Notes under the pieces: model-generated
The model's input: only the letters and a program-made list of their open reading frames with translations
Told to the model about the DNA's origin: nothing
Databases searched by the model: none
Shown: one piece after another, positions 12,601 through 23,007 of the stretch
How the letters are laid out: every line of letters begins with the position of its first letter
Position numbering within the stretch: the first letter of the stretch is position 1
Assembly (NCBI GenBank): GCA_000695325.1
Contig: AVPN01000032.1
Coordinates: forward strand, 16,007-52,563
DNA: 36,557 bases
Direction of reading: 5' to 3'
DNA from: Pleurobrachia bachei
Lineage: Eukaryota; Ctenophora; Tentaculata; Cydippida; Pleurobrachiidae
Translations under genes and position numbers: made by a program

Positions 12601-15192
12601 GGCTGGTTGTTTATCCAGAATACCATCCACAATCGAATAAATCACACCACAGAGACCCAGGAATCCCATTATCTTCACATAGGTAATTGCCTCTCCATAA
12701 AATTTGAATGTTTGGCGTCGTTTTGGGTGCAACATAAACCGAATTGTCTCGCCCTTTTTGGTGTCAAATCTTGTTCGGGTCACGAGACAGAGGACCTAGA
12801 GAGAGAAGTTCATTTTAGGAACTTAGGCACTTGGGTTCCCTCGAGCTACCAACTTGAAGTAAAGAAAGGGTGCAGTGTTTATTGTGAGAGTGGGGGTACT
12901 GGGGTGTAATCTGGGATTGTCTAATACCTCTCCGTCGGTGGGTGGGCGTGCCTGGAGACAGGTTGTTCCACAAAACAGTGTGTTGACATCATTCTTGTCC
13001 GACCAGTATCCATCTCCCAAACTGTGTGAGATATAAAGGAGTTATTGGGCATGTGGGACACAATATATGATTTATCTGCCGCAAGACAATTAATAAGCGA
13101 CTCTGTAACTAATCAGTTACAGCTGTCCTTAGGAGAGGCACCGAACACACATACAAACAGTCACACATACAGTCAGGCATACAAGGGGGGGGGTCCCCGG
13201 GGGGACAAATACCTGTCCCGTGGTATAGAATTCTTGAGGGTGGGAACTGATTCACCAGTTAACATTGCCTCATCAACAATCACACACCCACTCAACAGGA
13301 CACCATCGAATGTCAGGAGAGACTCTGTCTCTGGTATCCGTACCACATCTCCCGGTACTAGGTCCCCCGAGGGTAGGTTTACGAACTGAGTAGGGATCAG
13401 GGGTTGTTATTTAGGGATATACGGGGTATACTGTTCCTGCTACCTGGCTGGGATAGAAGCAAACAGAGAGAGACATGACATCACGAGAAAGAGGTAGGTG
13501 GACAGAAAGCAATACAAGGACAGAGAGAATTCGCACCTTGTCTCCTTTCCTGACCTCCACCTCACTTTCAAATAGGACAGATTTCCTCAAATTAACAATA
13601 GCACTCCTTGCGAAGTAGGTTGTTGAAGAGAGGGACATGATGGACATAACGATGATAACTGTAGCATACATCTCGTATTGGTTGTTGTACCTAGATCGGG
13701 GAGGGAGGGAGATTAGTATACTAGCCGGTAATCAAACCCAGACTGAACACTTGCCCCACTCATTATGATTACAATCCAGCTGGTTCAGGTATTCGAGTTA
13801 ACGGATTATCCGTGTTTTTGAGTACTTATATTAATTCCATTCATACCAGACAATACAGCTGAAGAGTTGGAAAATGTAGAAGAATGTTAGGACCTCGGTG
13901 AGAACAAACCAAATCAAAGGTTTCAGTGGAACGTCCAGTATGTTCCTTCCTAATACCTACAAACATTGCCTTGACATTAATCATGTTACCATCACCATCA
14001 TAGTTTAAATTGTTTCATAAAAAGACTCCCGTTTCCGAATGGAACCGAAGAGCTGCGTGTGCGATTATGACAATGTTTACATGTCTCACACGAAAGTATC
14101 GTTGTGTATCGATGTATCAGTGTGATAATAAAATGAGTACATATCCATGATATCTAGCAAAGTTGAGGGTATTATAAAGAGAATACAACTAATTGCTTAC
14201 ATTGAGAAGTTTTTCACGGTACACATGTGTATCAGAGTCAGCTAGTTCCGTTATTTTTCTGAACGTTTCACCGCACCCAAGAGTAGTAACTCGCCGTATA
14301 CAATCATGGGATATCACATACCGCTCTAATTTGTACTCAAACATCTGTAAAGGGGGATAAATAGAGATAGTTAGGTTTACTAAAGAGAGCAAAAGTTAGA
14401 TCATTACATTAACTAATGTAAGAGTGCAACATACCTTCACAGTACCATCAAAGGGTGACAGTTGTGCTATATTGGACAGAACAAAGTTCTGGCATTCCTT
14501 TTCTTCAAGAGAGATTGTTATGATTTTACTGGGCAACCATTTGTCATGTTCTTGAATTAACAGCTGTGTTGATTCCTGTAGTAGGCACTCAGAGTAGAGC
14601 ATCCACACTTGTAACCAGGGACTAAAGTAACCTAAAAAGGGTTGAGAGAGAATTTAAGGAGTGCAAAACCTAAAAAAGAGACACAGGACGACCGTCGGGC
14701 ATGGGCACAGGACTTGGTTCAGTCACAATGTGACTCACATCGCACTACAGTATACCTGTCAAGAGATAGAAGAGTGGGAGAAGTCCGAGGGAGAGTATAG
14801 ATCCATAAATCATCAGGACAAACTTTAGGAAACTCATCTTCATGGGCACCGCCTCCTGTGGGAATAATGTTCACTGTAACAGCTATTAGGAGGTGTAGTG
14901 TGCGACTATTATACATTTCTTGTATTCACGGGGATGCGTGGTTTAGAAATGTATTCAGTCAAGTAACAACTATGTACTTTTATTATGCGCGCGACTAAAC
15001 ATTTGGCGCGCTACAACAATGACTCTACCGCCACACGAGAGATCGTGCTTTCCTGGACAATTCCCTCTTCACAAATATTGAGTCTAACTGACTATTGACT
15101 AACCCTCTTGGTGTAACTTACCAGGCTCTCCTCGGCCCCTTCCCTCTCAAAAGTGCACCTCATAACACCCTCCCTATCAGATGAGGTCCTTC
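642..15192 (-). CDS. ATP13A: P5B-type cation/polyamine-transporting ATPase, ATP13A2/3-like
   Basis: P-type ATPase of late endosomes and lysosomes; the P5B family exports polyamines from the lumen (family knowledge). Exons on the minus strand, 5' to 3': 15192-15122, 14855-14756, 14631-14435, 14344-14201, 13956-13847, 13690-13537, 13385-13213, 13021-12928, 12795-12571, 12429-12276, 12072-11886, 11745-11564, 11407-11082, 10962-10850, 10779-10660, 1966-1833, 1486-642. All have GT-AG borders and matching phases. From the ATG at 15163 the product is about 1,099 residues, near the family size. Seen in order: first membrane helix, MLTGES actuator loop (about 290), DKTGTLTEEG phosphorylation site (about 462, split by an intron after DKTG), CCKGAPE nucleotide site (about 587), GDGANDC hinge (about 800), then the last membrane helices. 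The helix-4 motif reads APSLP where P5B proteins have PPALP. An in-frame TGA at 822-824 lies in a complemented 50-base block and is probably not real. The N-terminus is uncertain: the exon at 15192 could join an upstream exon at 19312-19348. Confidence 0.94.
811..860. other. 50-base block complemented without reversal, in the last ATPase exon
   Basis: As given, this stretch holds the in-frame TGA (822-824, minus strand) of the ATPase, although the same frame continues after it with a typical C-terminal helix ([18 protein letters not shown]) and a basic tail to the stop at 642-644. Replacing the bases by their complement, in the same order, removes the stop and gives LELADLKSTSFRF. That reads straight into ILLGLV and resembles the end of ATP13A2 (NITDTCFKLLLLGL as I recall it). 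The edges are estimated to within a few bases. Confidence 0.8.
979..2708. repeat. Local duplicate, copy A (ATPase exons 17 and 16 plus intron)
   Basis: This segment matches 2878-4658 (copy B) with about 2% single-base differences, a (TA)n length change and a 44-base deletion in copy A after 2410. Inside the coding part, the differences I checked all leave the protein unchanged. Copies A and B look like two alleles placed side by side, or a recent duplication. Confidence 0.9.
2117..2197. repeat. Interlocked inverted repeats with pseudoknot order
   Basis: Two pairs of complementary arms lie in crossed order: GGGACAG (2117-2123), TTGAATGTGCAAGTTAAT (2127-2144), CTGTCCC (about 2170-2176) and ATTAACTTGCACATTCAA (2180-2197). 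The 18-base pair is perfect. Crossed arms can fold as an H-type pseudoknot in RNA or as alternative hairpins. The structure is kept in copies B and C of this intron. No function is known to me. Confidence 0.6.
2709..2879. other. Unique filler between copies A and B
   Basis: Sequence found only once in the window, between the end of copy A and the start of copy B. The plus strand has an open frame through it, but it resembles nothing I know and carries no splice pattern. Confidence 0.4.
2880..3865 (-). pseudogene. Second copy of the last two ATPase exons (partial)
   Basis: Exon copies at 3865-3732 and 3385-2880 repeat 1966-1833 and 1486-981. The larger exon is cut at 2880, so the last helix and tail are missing. 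Its protein is identical to the first copy over the shared part. The smaller exon is altered only at 3794-3843, where 50 bases are the unreversed complement of the first copy; this replaces [17 protein letters not shown] by unrelated residues. Probably the other allele of the same exons rather than a decayed gene. Confidence 0.8.
3794..3843. other. 50-base block, exact unreversed complement of 1895-1944 and 5248-5297
   Basis: The flanks GCACCGTCT and CATCTTTTGCTCGGGA are the same as in copy A, and between them every one of 50 bases is the complement of copy A in the same order (begins GGTGTGTATG where copy A has CCACACATAC). Copies A and C agree with each other, and copy A encodes the conserved ATPase sequence, so copy B is the altered one. 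The left edge coincides, within two bases, with the breakpoint at which copy C begins. Confidence 0.97.
4266..4315. other. 50-base block, exact unreversed complement of 2361-2410 and 5712-5761
   Basis: After the shared TTATCGACAA, copy B reads TTCCCGAGTATGTCTG where copies A and C read AAGGGCTCATACAGAC. All 50 positions are complementary in the same order; the shared sequence GCTGTTGGTG then resumes as in copy C. The right edge coincides with the left edge of a 44-base deletion in copy A. Confidence 0.97.
4721..5245 (+). pseudogene. Partial copy of the first two YHYH exons
   Basis: Repeats 6167-6691: an exon with ATG at 4721 and signal peptide [17 protein letters not shown] (to 4842), a 242-base intron, and an exon from 5085 that is cut at 5245, where ATPase-intron sequence begins. 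Coding changes from the intact gene are few and mostly silent (one Gln for Ala), so this looks like an allele or a recent duplicate that lost its other exons. Confidence 0.85.
6167..9047 (+). CDS. Secreted YHYH-domain protein, nested in an ATPase intron
   Basis: Eight exons: 6167-6288, 6531-6751, 6994-7146, 7284-7376, 7642-7754, 7906-8230, 8572-8718, 8890-9047; all GT-AG with matching phases, total 443 residues. The ATG at 6167 begins a signal peptide (residues 1-17). The middle has the family signature [11 protein letters not shown] with [11 protein letters not shown] in exon 6 and [14 protein letters not shown] in exon 7, plus many cysteines, as expected of a disulfide-bonded extracellular protein. 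The C-terminus ends in a hydrophobic stretch ([14 protein letters not shown]) right before the stop, which suggests a GPI signal or a membrane anchor. The biochemical role of YHYH domains is poorly known and I do not assign one. The gene lies wholly inside the 8.7 kb ATPase intron on the opposite strand. Its last three exons are repeated downstream. Confidence 0.92.
7381..7641 (+). repeat. Minisatellite of about six 44-base units ending at a splice acceptor
   Basis: Units begin CTGCTCTCTCTCCTAGTTAA and end CACTCCAGG(T/C)AA; about six imperfect copies fill YHYH intron 4. The last unit supplies the real acceptor of exon 5 (CTCCAG at 7636-7641). At least one earlier unit also carries CTCCAGGTAACCC, i.e. 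acceptor plus first exon bases, so the array includes decoy acceptors. Confidence 0.85.
8233..8361. repeat. Inverted repeat just inside the exon 6 donor
   Basis: ACGTGTAGCAGGAACCGACC (left arm 8233-8255) pairs with a right arm at 8335-8361, the match broken only by three extra bases. The donor GTACGT (8231) is at the base of the stem, so a folded transcript would place the splice site in or next to a strong hairpin. The same structure is in the downstream copy. It could be a small MITE. Confidence 0.75.
9119..10269 (+). pseudogene. Second copy of YHYH exons 6-8
   Basis: Exons 9119-9443, 9795-9941 and 10112-10269 repeat the last three exons with the same protein and the same stop. They lie after the stop of the first copy, so they would be used only if splicing skipped the first set; the product would be unchanged. 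Probably a duplicated allele segment. Confidence 0.85.
10273..10659. other. Between the YHYH copies and ATPase exon 15
   Basis: AT-rich 3' region of the YHYH gene inside the ATPase intron. An ATTAAA at about 10517 could be a poly(A) signal for the plus strand. No exon seen. Confidence 0.4.
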
Positions 15193-15562
15193 CTAGGTGG
15201 GATTGAGAGTTAGATATTTAGTAATAAAACGTGATATCTTTAGACCCCCCCCTCTTGTTTGTCTACATATTCCAATTCCAAAATCAATTATCACATTCCA
15301 AAATCCAAATCCAAAATCGATTATCATATTCTGTCTGTATGGAGGGGAATTCGGAAGAAAATAAATAAAGGGTCAGACGCGTGGAAAATATAGTGATTAA
15401 GTGAGAGAGAGGACCATGGGAGAGTAAGAGAAAAGGGGAAGAGAGTGAGAGAGGGGAAAGAGGGGGCTGGGGAAAAAGAGAAAGTGTGTTAAAGAGAGAG
15501 ACAGACAGAGATAAGTTGAGAGGGACGAAATGAAAGGCAGCCGCTCGAGATCCAGGGCGATT

Positions 15563-17894
15563 AGTAAATAGGGACGTCTGTGTTTGTGCGTGTGGGAGAA
15601 TATCAAGTTACGAAAGAGGCCTGGTAATCAAATGATAAAATATCAGGGACACCGGATTGCAGCTTTAAAGCAAACTTTAGATACCGAGAGTTTACTACAT
15701 AGTTTAGTAATGATAAAATCGTATAATCGACCAAAAATAGCGATCTACGGTAACCTAAGCAAGTGAACTATAATATTATTAAACTAAACCAAGTGACATA
15801 TGAGGAATCCAAGGCCAGCTGTCAGTAACCATGGCAGCTGGCCTTTCCCAGCCAGTAATCCAAGATCAATATTCAATAGTCATCTTATGATTCCACAAGA
15901 AATAAACAGCAAGGGCTGGAATGATATAAAAGCCATGAAAATAATTCCATCTTGTAGTGCAATTTGGGCTTCACAAGAAGATCTCAAGCAAAGATTTGTT
16001 GTAAAACTACATCTCATCTCATTTCACTACAAACGTGCAATAATTCCACGACTTCCCCAACGCTACTTATTTGTCCAAAACATGTTGCATATCAGATTTT
16101 AGCCTGAATAGAAGATTCATGAAAGTGCATAAATATCTTATCTACTACATAACAGAGATATTTGTCAGAAAGGGGTGGTCAGAACAAACAGATATTATGC
16201 ACAACTGATATGAGTCGTATATGAGAGTATGATTCATTTGTCCGTCAAAGTGCGTACCCGAGCTAAGCTTGACATGACAGTATATATATGCTAGCAAGGT
16301 AGTTTATAGTGGAAGCACTTGTGGAACATTTTATATAGTGTGACCTATCCAGACTTTTTCTGGAAATGGTAGGCTACCCTTTCCAGAGAAATTCTTCAAG
16401 AATGGCACTCCTTGTTCTAACTAGTTAGATCATCTCACAAGTGGGTTTCATCCCGAAACAGTGTTTTCTGTCGAAGTGACTCTGTTCTAACTATGTAATC
16501 CATCATCAATAATGTCATTGTACTGAGTTTTTTATAGCCCATCAATAATACCACTAGTATACCAATGTTCCAACCCGTATCTCTAAAATATAATAATGAT
16601 TTAAATGATTGCCAATTTCTACTTTTCGTCGTCTGTCGTAATGTCCCCACAACTGTGTTATGTGTATTGTTTCACAGTCGACTAGTCACAATGTTTGACA
16701 CTAGGGCCGCGCGCAGCGCGGCAACGAAGCTCGCGAAGCGAGCTGAGTTATATATATTATAACATAATAGGGGATATCATCACCAAAGTAAATAGGGACG
16801 TCTGTGTTTGTGTGTGTGTGCAATAGAGAATATCAAGTTACGAAAGAAGCCTGGTAATCAAATGATAAAATATCAGGGACACCGGATTGCAGCTTTAACC
16901 CTTCAGACTGTAGACACTGAGGGTTTACAAGCAATGATAAAATCGTCTATTCAACCAAAAACAGAGCGATAATTAAATAAAGCAAGTGAACTATGTTAAA
17001 CTAAACCAAGTGGCCTATGAGGAATCCAAGGCCAGCTGTCAGTAACCATGACAGCTGGCCTTTCCCAGCCATGGTAACCCAAGATCAATCGTCATAATAT
17101 TATGAGTCGAAAAGAAATAAAGGACTGGAATAATAGGTATATAAAAGCTATAATTCTTGCAGTGCAATTTGGGCTTCACAAGAAGATCTCAAGCAAAGAT
17201 TTGTTGTAAAACTACATCTCATCTCATTCACTACAAACGTGCAATAATCCCACGACTTCCCCAACGCTATTTTTCTACGGCATGCTGCATATCAGAGTTT
17301 CCCCTGAATAGAAGATTCAAGAAGGTGCATAAACAATATCGTATCTACAGAGATATTTGTTAGAAAGGGGTGGTCAGAATGAACAGGTAATCATACATAA
17401 CTGATGCACAACTGAGTCGCTTATGAGAGTATGATTTATTTCGCCCTAGCTACTTTAGTAAGTGAAGACCAATCAAAGTGCGTACCCGAGCTAAGCTTGA
17501 CATGACATTATATGCTAGCAAGGTAGCAGTATATAATGGAAGCATTTGTGGAACATTTTATATAGTGTGATACTGTGACCTATCCATGATTTCTCTGGAA
17601 AGGGTAGGCTACCCTCTCTTCAAGAATGGCGCTCCTTCTTCTAACTAGTTAGATCATCTCACAAGTGGGTTTCATCCCGAAACAGTCTTTTCTGTCGAAG
17701 TTGCTCTGTTCTAACTAATCCATCATCAACAATGTCATTGTACTGAGTTTTTATAGCCCATCAACAATACCACTAGAATATCAATGTTCCAATCCATATA
17801 ACCAAATTCTACTACTTTTCGCCGTCCGTCGTAATTTCCCCTTTCACAACTGTGTTATGTGTATTGTTTCACAGTCGACTAGTCACAATGTTTG
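15563..17894. repeat. Two copies of a 1.1 kb non-coding repeat, diverged
   Basis: 15563-16697 and 16787-17894 share the same start (GTAAATAGGGACGTCTGTG) and end (GTCGACTAGTCACAATGTTT) with many small differences, roughly 10-15% by eye, so this duplication is older than the others. Each copy has a hairpin-forming stretch (15813-15843, 17030-17060) with arms GGCCAGCTGTCA and TGACAGCTGGCC, perfect in the second copy. No terminal inverted repeats or coding capacity seen. The 90 bases between the copies are GC-rich with short palindromes (GCTCGCGAAGCGAGC). The pair would lie in the first intron of the ATPase if the exon at 19312 belongs to that gene. Confidence 0.85.
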
Positions 17895-17923
17895 CTTTAC
17901 TTGTACAATCTCTCTTCTTTTCT

Positions 17924-17964
<41 letters not shown>

Positions 17965-19311
17965 TATCTATCTATCTATCTCTCTCTTTCTCTCTCTCAC
18001 AAGCAGGCTGCTCCTTTTTGTTAGCGTGTGTACCTGTGTGCTGGAGCTGTAGTACTGTGAAAGTTTGCTTGATGCACAACTAAACAAAGATCTATACACG
18101 TATATACGTAAAAAGAGGACCAGTTAACAAAAAGAACGTGTTGTGTAATTAACTATTTACACCTACAGGTAGACATATAACAGCTGCTTCTGTTTAACGA
18201 TGTGTACTTAGTCACCATGCTATGGCCTGTTATAATGCGAAAAAGGGGTCGATCAGTTTTAAAAAAAATCCGCTTTCACGGAAGTGGTAGCTTGTAAAAT
18301 TGATAAACATATTGATGGCGTTGGGAGGATCAGGCCTAACTAAATATGCCTGACAACCATTCAGAATAGCAAGATTTGTAGAAACTGTTAAAATGAACCT
18401 GCTGTTATATGCTGCAATAAGATAACCAAAAATAAATATCTGATAAATGAACCATATTCAATAATATAAGCATATGATTCTACATGTTATACTGTTATAG
18501 GATCACCATTGTTATTTAAAACTGGTAGCCCGATAGAAATGCAGCTCTAGCCACTAGCCAGGAGACAAAAACATGAATATAAGCAAGGCTAACAACCAAC
18601 GGATATTATTAAATTATAACAGACCATCGATGATGCTATAATACGACACATCTGAACTATATCTAATGCAAATTTGCCATTTTGGTATGCAATGCGTTCC
18701 CCCATATCATAATAGTGCTGGTGAGCGCCAGGGGCCTAGTCTATCAATCGGTCTAGATATAAACAATCAATTTTCAATTCGTCAGGTTAGAGCTTTAGAG
18801 CACTACCTTTCTTTGAAATTAAACAAACGGGGGCACTGGTGTCATAATATTTCCTGGTTTTATCTACCACACAATAGCCCGCACACATACTCCGTGAGGT
18901 GTGACGTGTACCGAGTAGTAGTACAATTTCATAGAACAACTAAAAAGTAATGAGAGCTAAGAGACAATATTATTTAGGGACCTCTCAAAATCAACAACAC
19001 TATTATGGACTTTGAACACTCTGTAATAGATAGAGACTTAACGAAGACATCGACGCTGAAGAATCTTCGACTAAGATATTGTGCACTGATTCTGTAACTA
19101 CAGAGCCCACACTGTGAGCACTGTTGTTACGAGGCTAACAGATCACAAATTAATGAGAATTCTGATGAGATAGAGAGGGTGAAAACAAAAGGGCTGATGA
19201 TGAATCAATCTTTAGTGAACTAGATGGGCGATAAATCTATACGAAATAGAGATCTCACGCAGCAAGGATAGCGAAAGGATTATATAGACGGGTAAAATGA
19301 ATTACACTAAC
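17895..19311. other. No gene seen; CT microsatellite at its start
   Basis: 17926-17997 is mostly CT dinucleotide repeat with some TATC. The rest is AT-rich. Open frames here (for example near 18666-18950) lack splice sites and family resemblance and I do not call them. Confidence 0.5.
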
Positions 19312-19348
19312 CTGATAGTGCAGTGTAGATGGCCCCTTCGTCTCTCAT
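19312..19348 (-). CDS. Possible first coding exon of the ATPase gene
   Basis: On the minus strand an ATG at 19348 opens MRDEGAIYTALS and runs to a donor (GTTAGTG) leaving one base. This is the phase needed by the acceptor at 15192 (CACCTAG), giving ...[16 protein letters not shown]. The match is of phase and position only; the sequence is too short for a family assignment. If wrong, the protein starts at the ATG at 15163. Confidence 0.4.
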
Positions 19349-20898
19349 GGTCTTAATCCTGAGCTGGGGAGAATATATATGGGATTATTCGTGTGAATTT
19401 AATTAGAGTCATCAGTCTTGTGCTAAACTTAAAGGGTCTTCCCAGACAAGAGACTAAGCTATGTCTATATTTTGTTTTCGCGTTCGTTAGACTAAGAGCA
19501 GTTTAAATGGCTTCCCGCTTTCAAAAGACAAAAGTGGAGGATCGAAACTGCCCTAAAACGTTTCACAGAAGACGAAAAGAGTAAAAATAATGTTAAAATG
19601 TTCCATATTGTACTGATAAACCTGAAAGCTCCACCATTTGTCTACACATGTGACTAGGTCACGTGCAACACTAGCAGCTGCTTTTTTCTCTAGTAGCTGA
19701 TACTATGGTAGAGCCATTGAAAGTAAGCAGCTGCCCGTGAAAATGGTTGGAATCATTTTGATCAATTGCAGCTGTAAAATTTATATTCAGTGGACATCAG
19801 TATAGAATTTAAAAAGTGCTTACCAAGAGTGGCGGAGACGCTTTAGACTAGATGTCGGTCTGTGAATATTTGATCCCTACAAACAGGCCACGGCCATAAG
19901 TTTCATTTACTGCATTAAATGAGATATTTGACATAGTTGCCAGTTGTTATGTTCTAAACCTCCCGTAAATTTTCGCAAGCAGAGCTCGCTGGGGCTTGGC
20001 AAGTTGCCAGTTGGGCAATAAATGCAGGGTATGCATTGAGTCGGTTTTTCAACTGTCACCCCCTTTTGGTGCACGTAATTTGTACCTCCCATGTACGCGA
20101 CCAAGGAAATTTGTCGCCTTACCCCAACCCTAACTATACAGCCTACCTACTTCAGCCCTATCCAAAAACCCTGTGAGTGCTGCCACTCCAAAACGCTGGC
20201 CTTGAGAAGCACCGAAACCACCCAAGCAGAATAGATGCTTTTAAGGTGGAAAGAGCCGAAAGGAAGCACAGAAACCAAAAGTTTTGAGAGGCGCTTGTCA
20301 GCGCCATGTTGAAAATTTGAACTGAAAACCGAAATTACTTTTTTGCGCGGCGTAATCAGCAAATATAAATTGTTTTAATCGCGCATTACGTAACGCGCTC
20401 CTTTTATGCATCGTCATCCGCGTTTTTTCGTTTTTTTCCGTTCGAGGAATTTTAAAAAAAATTCGCGACGAACTTTTTCAAAATTGAAAATCTTGCTCGC
20501 TTAACGTCCACCACCTCGATTTCTGGACGGTTGGATCAAAAAAATGACAGTATAGTGTTCAGTTGTCAGTGGTACCACAATACCAAGTCACACGATTCAC
20601 GGATTGCCGGCCAGCGTTAAAATCTGAGTGTTTGGTGAGTGCTGACAAATGGTTTTTAGAGTTAGGGCAAAAGTATGGTCAGCCAACCCCAATCCCAATC
20701 CGGAACTGTTAAAGACAGTCTATTAGAAACTTTTAGCCAAAACGGTTGAGTGGTATGGCGGTTAGAGCCGTTTTAGTGCAGGGAACTTGGTAGGTATGTA
20801 AACACTCAGATCGGAGCCCTTCACGGACATGCCAAAGCTACCCAAATCCGTACATTCCTTCTACTTAACCTTATCTAAATTAACCCATCCATGTAGCA
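19349..20898. other. Intergenic, between divergent ATPase and prenyltransferase genes
   Basis: If the 19312 exon is right, this is the shared upstream region of two divergent genes. I see no exon. The part 20340-20520 is rich in A/T runs with CG-containing stretches; no promoter motif is clear enough to call. Confidence 0.4.
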
Positions 20899-22783
20899 AT
20901 GTTTTCTAAACTGGGGACCTACATCTCTGCCTGTCGTTATGAAACCTTTACAATCAGCCTGTTCCCGGCTCTCCTAGCGTACATCCTGACAGAAGATGTA
21001 AAGGGGAATACAACTGCTACATTTTCATTTGTCCTCACCGCTGTTTTGGTCCTTCACGCTGGAGCGAACCTGTGTAACACTTACTTCGATTACAAGGACA
21101 AGGTATGTAATTCAAAATTCTAATTTTTGGCTCAACTAAAATATGAAATCAACTGTTTTATATTTCGTTTTCTCCAACTGGATGATATGATACAAGATAC
21201 GTTCATCTCAGGTTGATACAAAGGAACACAATGCTGACCCTACCTTGGTTGAAAAGATTCTCACGGAGGATCAAGTTATTAACGCAGCTTGGATCTGTTT
21301 TGCCTTCTCAATGATGTTCTTCGGTAGCGGGGTGGTCTTCATGGGTCGAGCCCACTTGATCCCCTACATTCTATTCTTCAAGGGAATGTTTGTGGGTTAC
21401 AACTACAGTTCAGGATTGAGGTTCAAACACAACGCCCTGGGGGAGTTAGTGGTTTATTCTGTATTTGGACCGACCATTTCAGTTTTTGTGAGTTCTTGTC
21501 TGAATAAAGGGATGTTTTCTTGGTTGGCTTTTGTCGCTGCTAGCCCCTTTGGACTCCTCGCTGCTGCGGTCCTTCTTTCTAACAACATCAGGGACGCAGG
21601 TTAGTGGTATATTGTAGAAGCATTTTAATTAAGTTGGAAGGGACGTATGTTAGATTTGGTTTGGTTCGATTGTACATCACACTGCGCCCCGAAGGCTCCT
21701 GGTTCAAGTGGTACTGTTGTATCTGTCTGTCGTTAGTACGGTGTCATTGTCTTGAGCAATGCTCACTAATTTCGTTCATGTCTGTCTTTCCCACCTTCAC
21801 ATTCGTATAACAAATTGGGATGCAGCAAGGATCTAGACGTCCTCATGTTGCAGGAATAAGGAAAGAAAACCTGTAATTTATATGTTACGTATTTGTGATC
21901 TCAACAGTCCCCCTGCCCACGCAAATTATTCATAGAGATATCTGTAGGAATAGTTAGAAGGGGTGCAGGTAAATAGCAGTCAAACTCCTCTCAGGAAGAG
22001 TTTTTGATCGGTAAATCGACTGCAGTTGTTGTTAATACATAAAGTAAGGAGGACGGGTGTAAACTAACAGTTTAGACACTGGTGTTTGATCGAGATCAAT
22101 TAAACAGTATTTCCGCAATTTACTAGTGCTGGCGGTGACGGGTGTGGGCCTAACTAGGTGTGGAGTAAATACTAACTGATATATGGGAACTGTCACATCC
22201 GTATTGTACACTCACACATTTTTTTAGTGTACAACTAACCTAAGAGATTGAAAGAATTGGGTTAAAAACTAATCAATGTCGAATAGATTTATTATTCTGA
22301 AGTGTTTAATCACGACATATTCATTGTAATTATATCACAGGTAACGATTTGAAATGCGGAGTCCATACGTTAGCTAACCGACTTGGATTAAAAAAGTCGC
22401 TGTTACATATGCGACCGGAGGAGTAAGATGGGATAGAGGTCCATATAGCGACCGGCAAAATGTTTTTTCACTGTTATGATGTAACTCCGATCCCTTATAA
22501 CCGATCCCCCTTCAACCCCTATAATATCTACCCAACCCCGGCCCCTCTAACCCTATATCTACCTGCAATCCTTCTACAGGTGACGGGTATAGTATTGATG
22601 TGGGAGCAGTACTATCCCCTCCTATATCTGTGGATCGTGGCCCCATTCTCTCTCTTCTGTGCTGTTCGGCCACACCGCCAGGACGCGACAACGGCCATTA
22701 CTGAAATGTTCTCTCTTACACTGAGTCATTATCACATTGTGGGGGCGGTGTACCTTACACTGTGGACCTACTGTATGCAGTAG
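20899..22783 (+). CDS. UBIAD1: UbiA-superfamily prenyltransferase, UBIAD1/MenA-like
   Basis: Integral membrane enzyme that transfers a prenyl chain to an aromatic ring; UBIAD1 makes menaquinone-4 in animals (family knowledge). Exons: 20899-21102, 21212-21599, 22341-22441, 22580-22783. The first Asp-rich motif is NLCNTYFDYKDKVD, spanning the exon 1/2 join; the second is SNNIRDAGNDLKCG, spanning exons 2/3. Several hydrophobic helices follow. Length is about 298 residues against about 338 in human. As given, exon 3 runs into an in-frame TAA at 22424-22426 and has no donor in phase with exon 4. Complementing about 22401-22450 without reversal gives NVYAGLLILPYLQ and a phase-0 donor, so I place the exon end at 22441. 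UBIAD1 and bacterial MenA are hard to tell apart by eye. Confidence 0.9.
22401..22450. other. 50-base block complemented without reversal, prenyltransferase exon 3
   Basis: The given bases read LLHMRPEE then stop. The complement in the same order reads NVYAGLLILPYLQ, which fits UBIAD1 (ILYNTLLFLPYL as I recall it), then CTCCAG followed by GTATAT, a donor in phase 0, which is what exon 4 (VTGIVLMWEQ) needs. The edges are estimated to a few bases. Confidence 0.88.
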
Positions 22784-23007
22784 AACACTTTCAGGGTGGA
22801 TTATTTAAAATGTTTAATTTTGAAGTTTATCACATTTATGGGATTGAAGAATTTAATTTTGAGCACATATCGATGTAATTTATATATCCGACAATATACT
22901 GATTTCAAAGTTTGGTCTCGTTATTTTGTATTCCAAGGAGTATCCCTTACACGTATTTTCACGTACTTATTAACATTGAAATGCTAACCACATTCATGTA
23001 TTAGGCC

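Noticed and set aside
15584-16102. Open frames inside the 1.1 kb repeat
   Set aside because: Not conserved between the two repeat copies, no family resemblance, no splice context.
18666-18950. Open frame of 94 codons
   Set aside because: No resemblance to known proteins and no neighbouring exons; length is within chance for this much sequence.
22424-22426. In-frame TAA as proof that the prenyltransferase is a pseudogene, or of an altered genetic code
   Set aside because: The stop vanishes when the block is complemented, and other genes in the window use TAA, TAG and TGA as normal stops.
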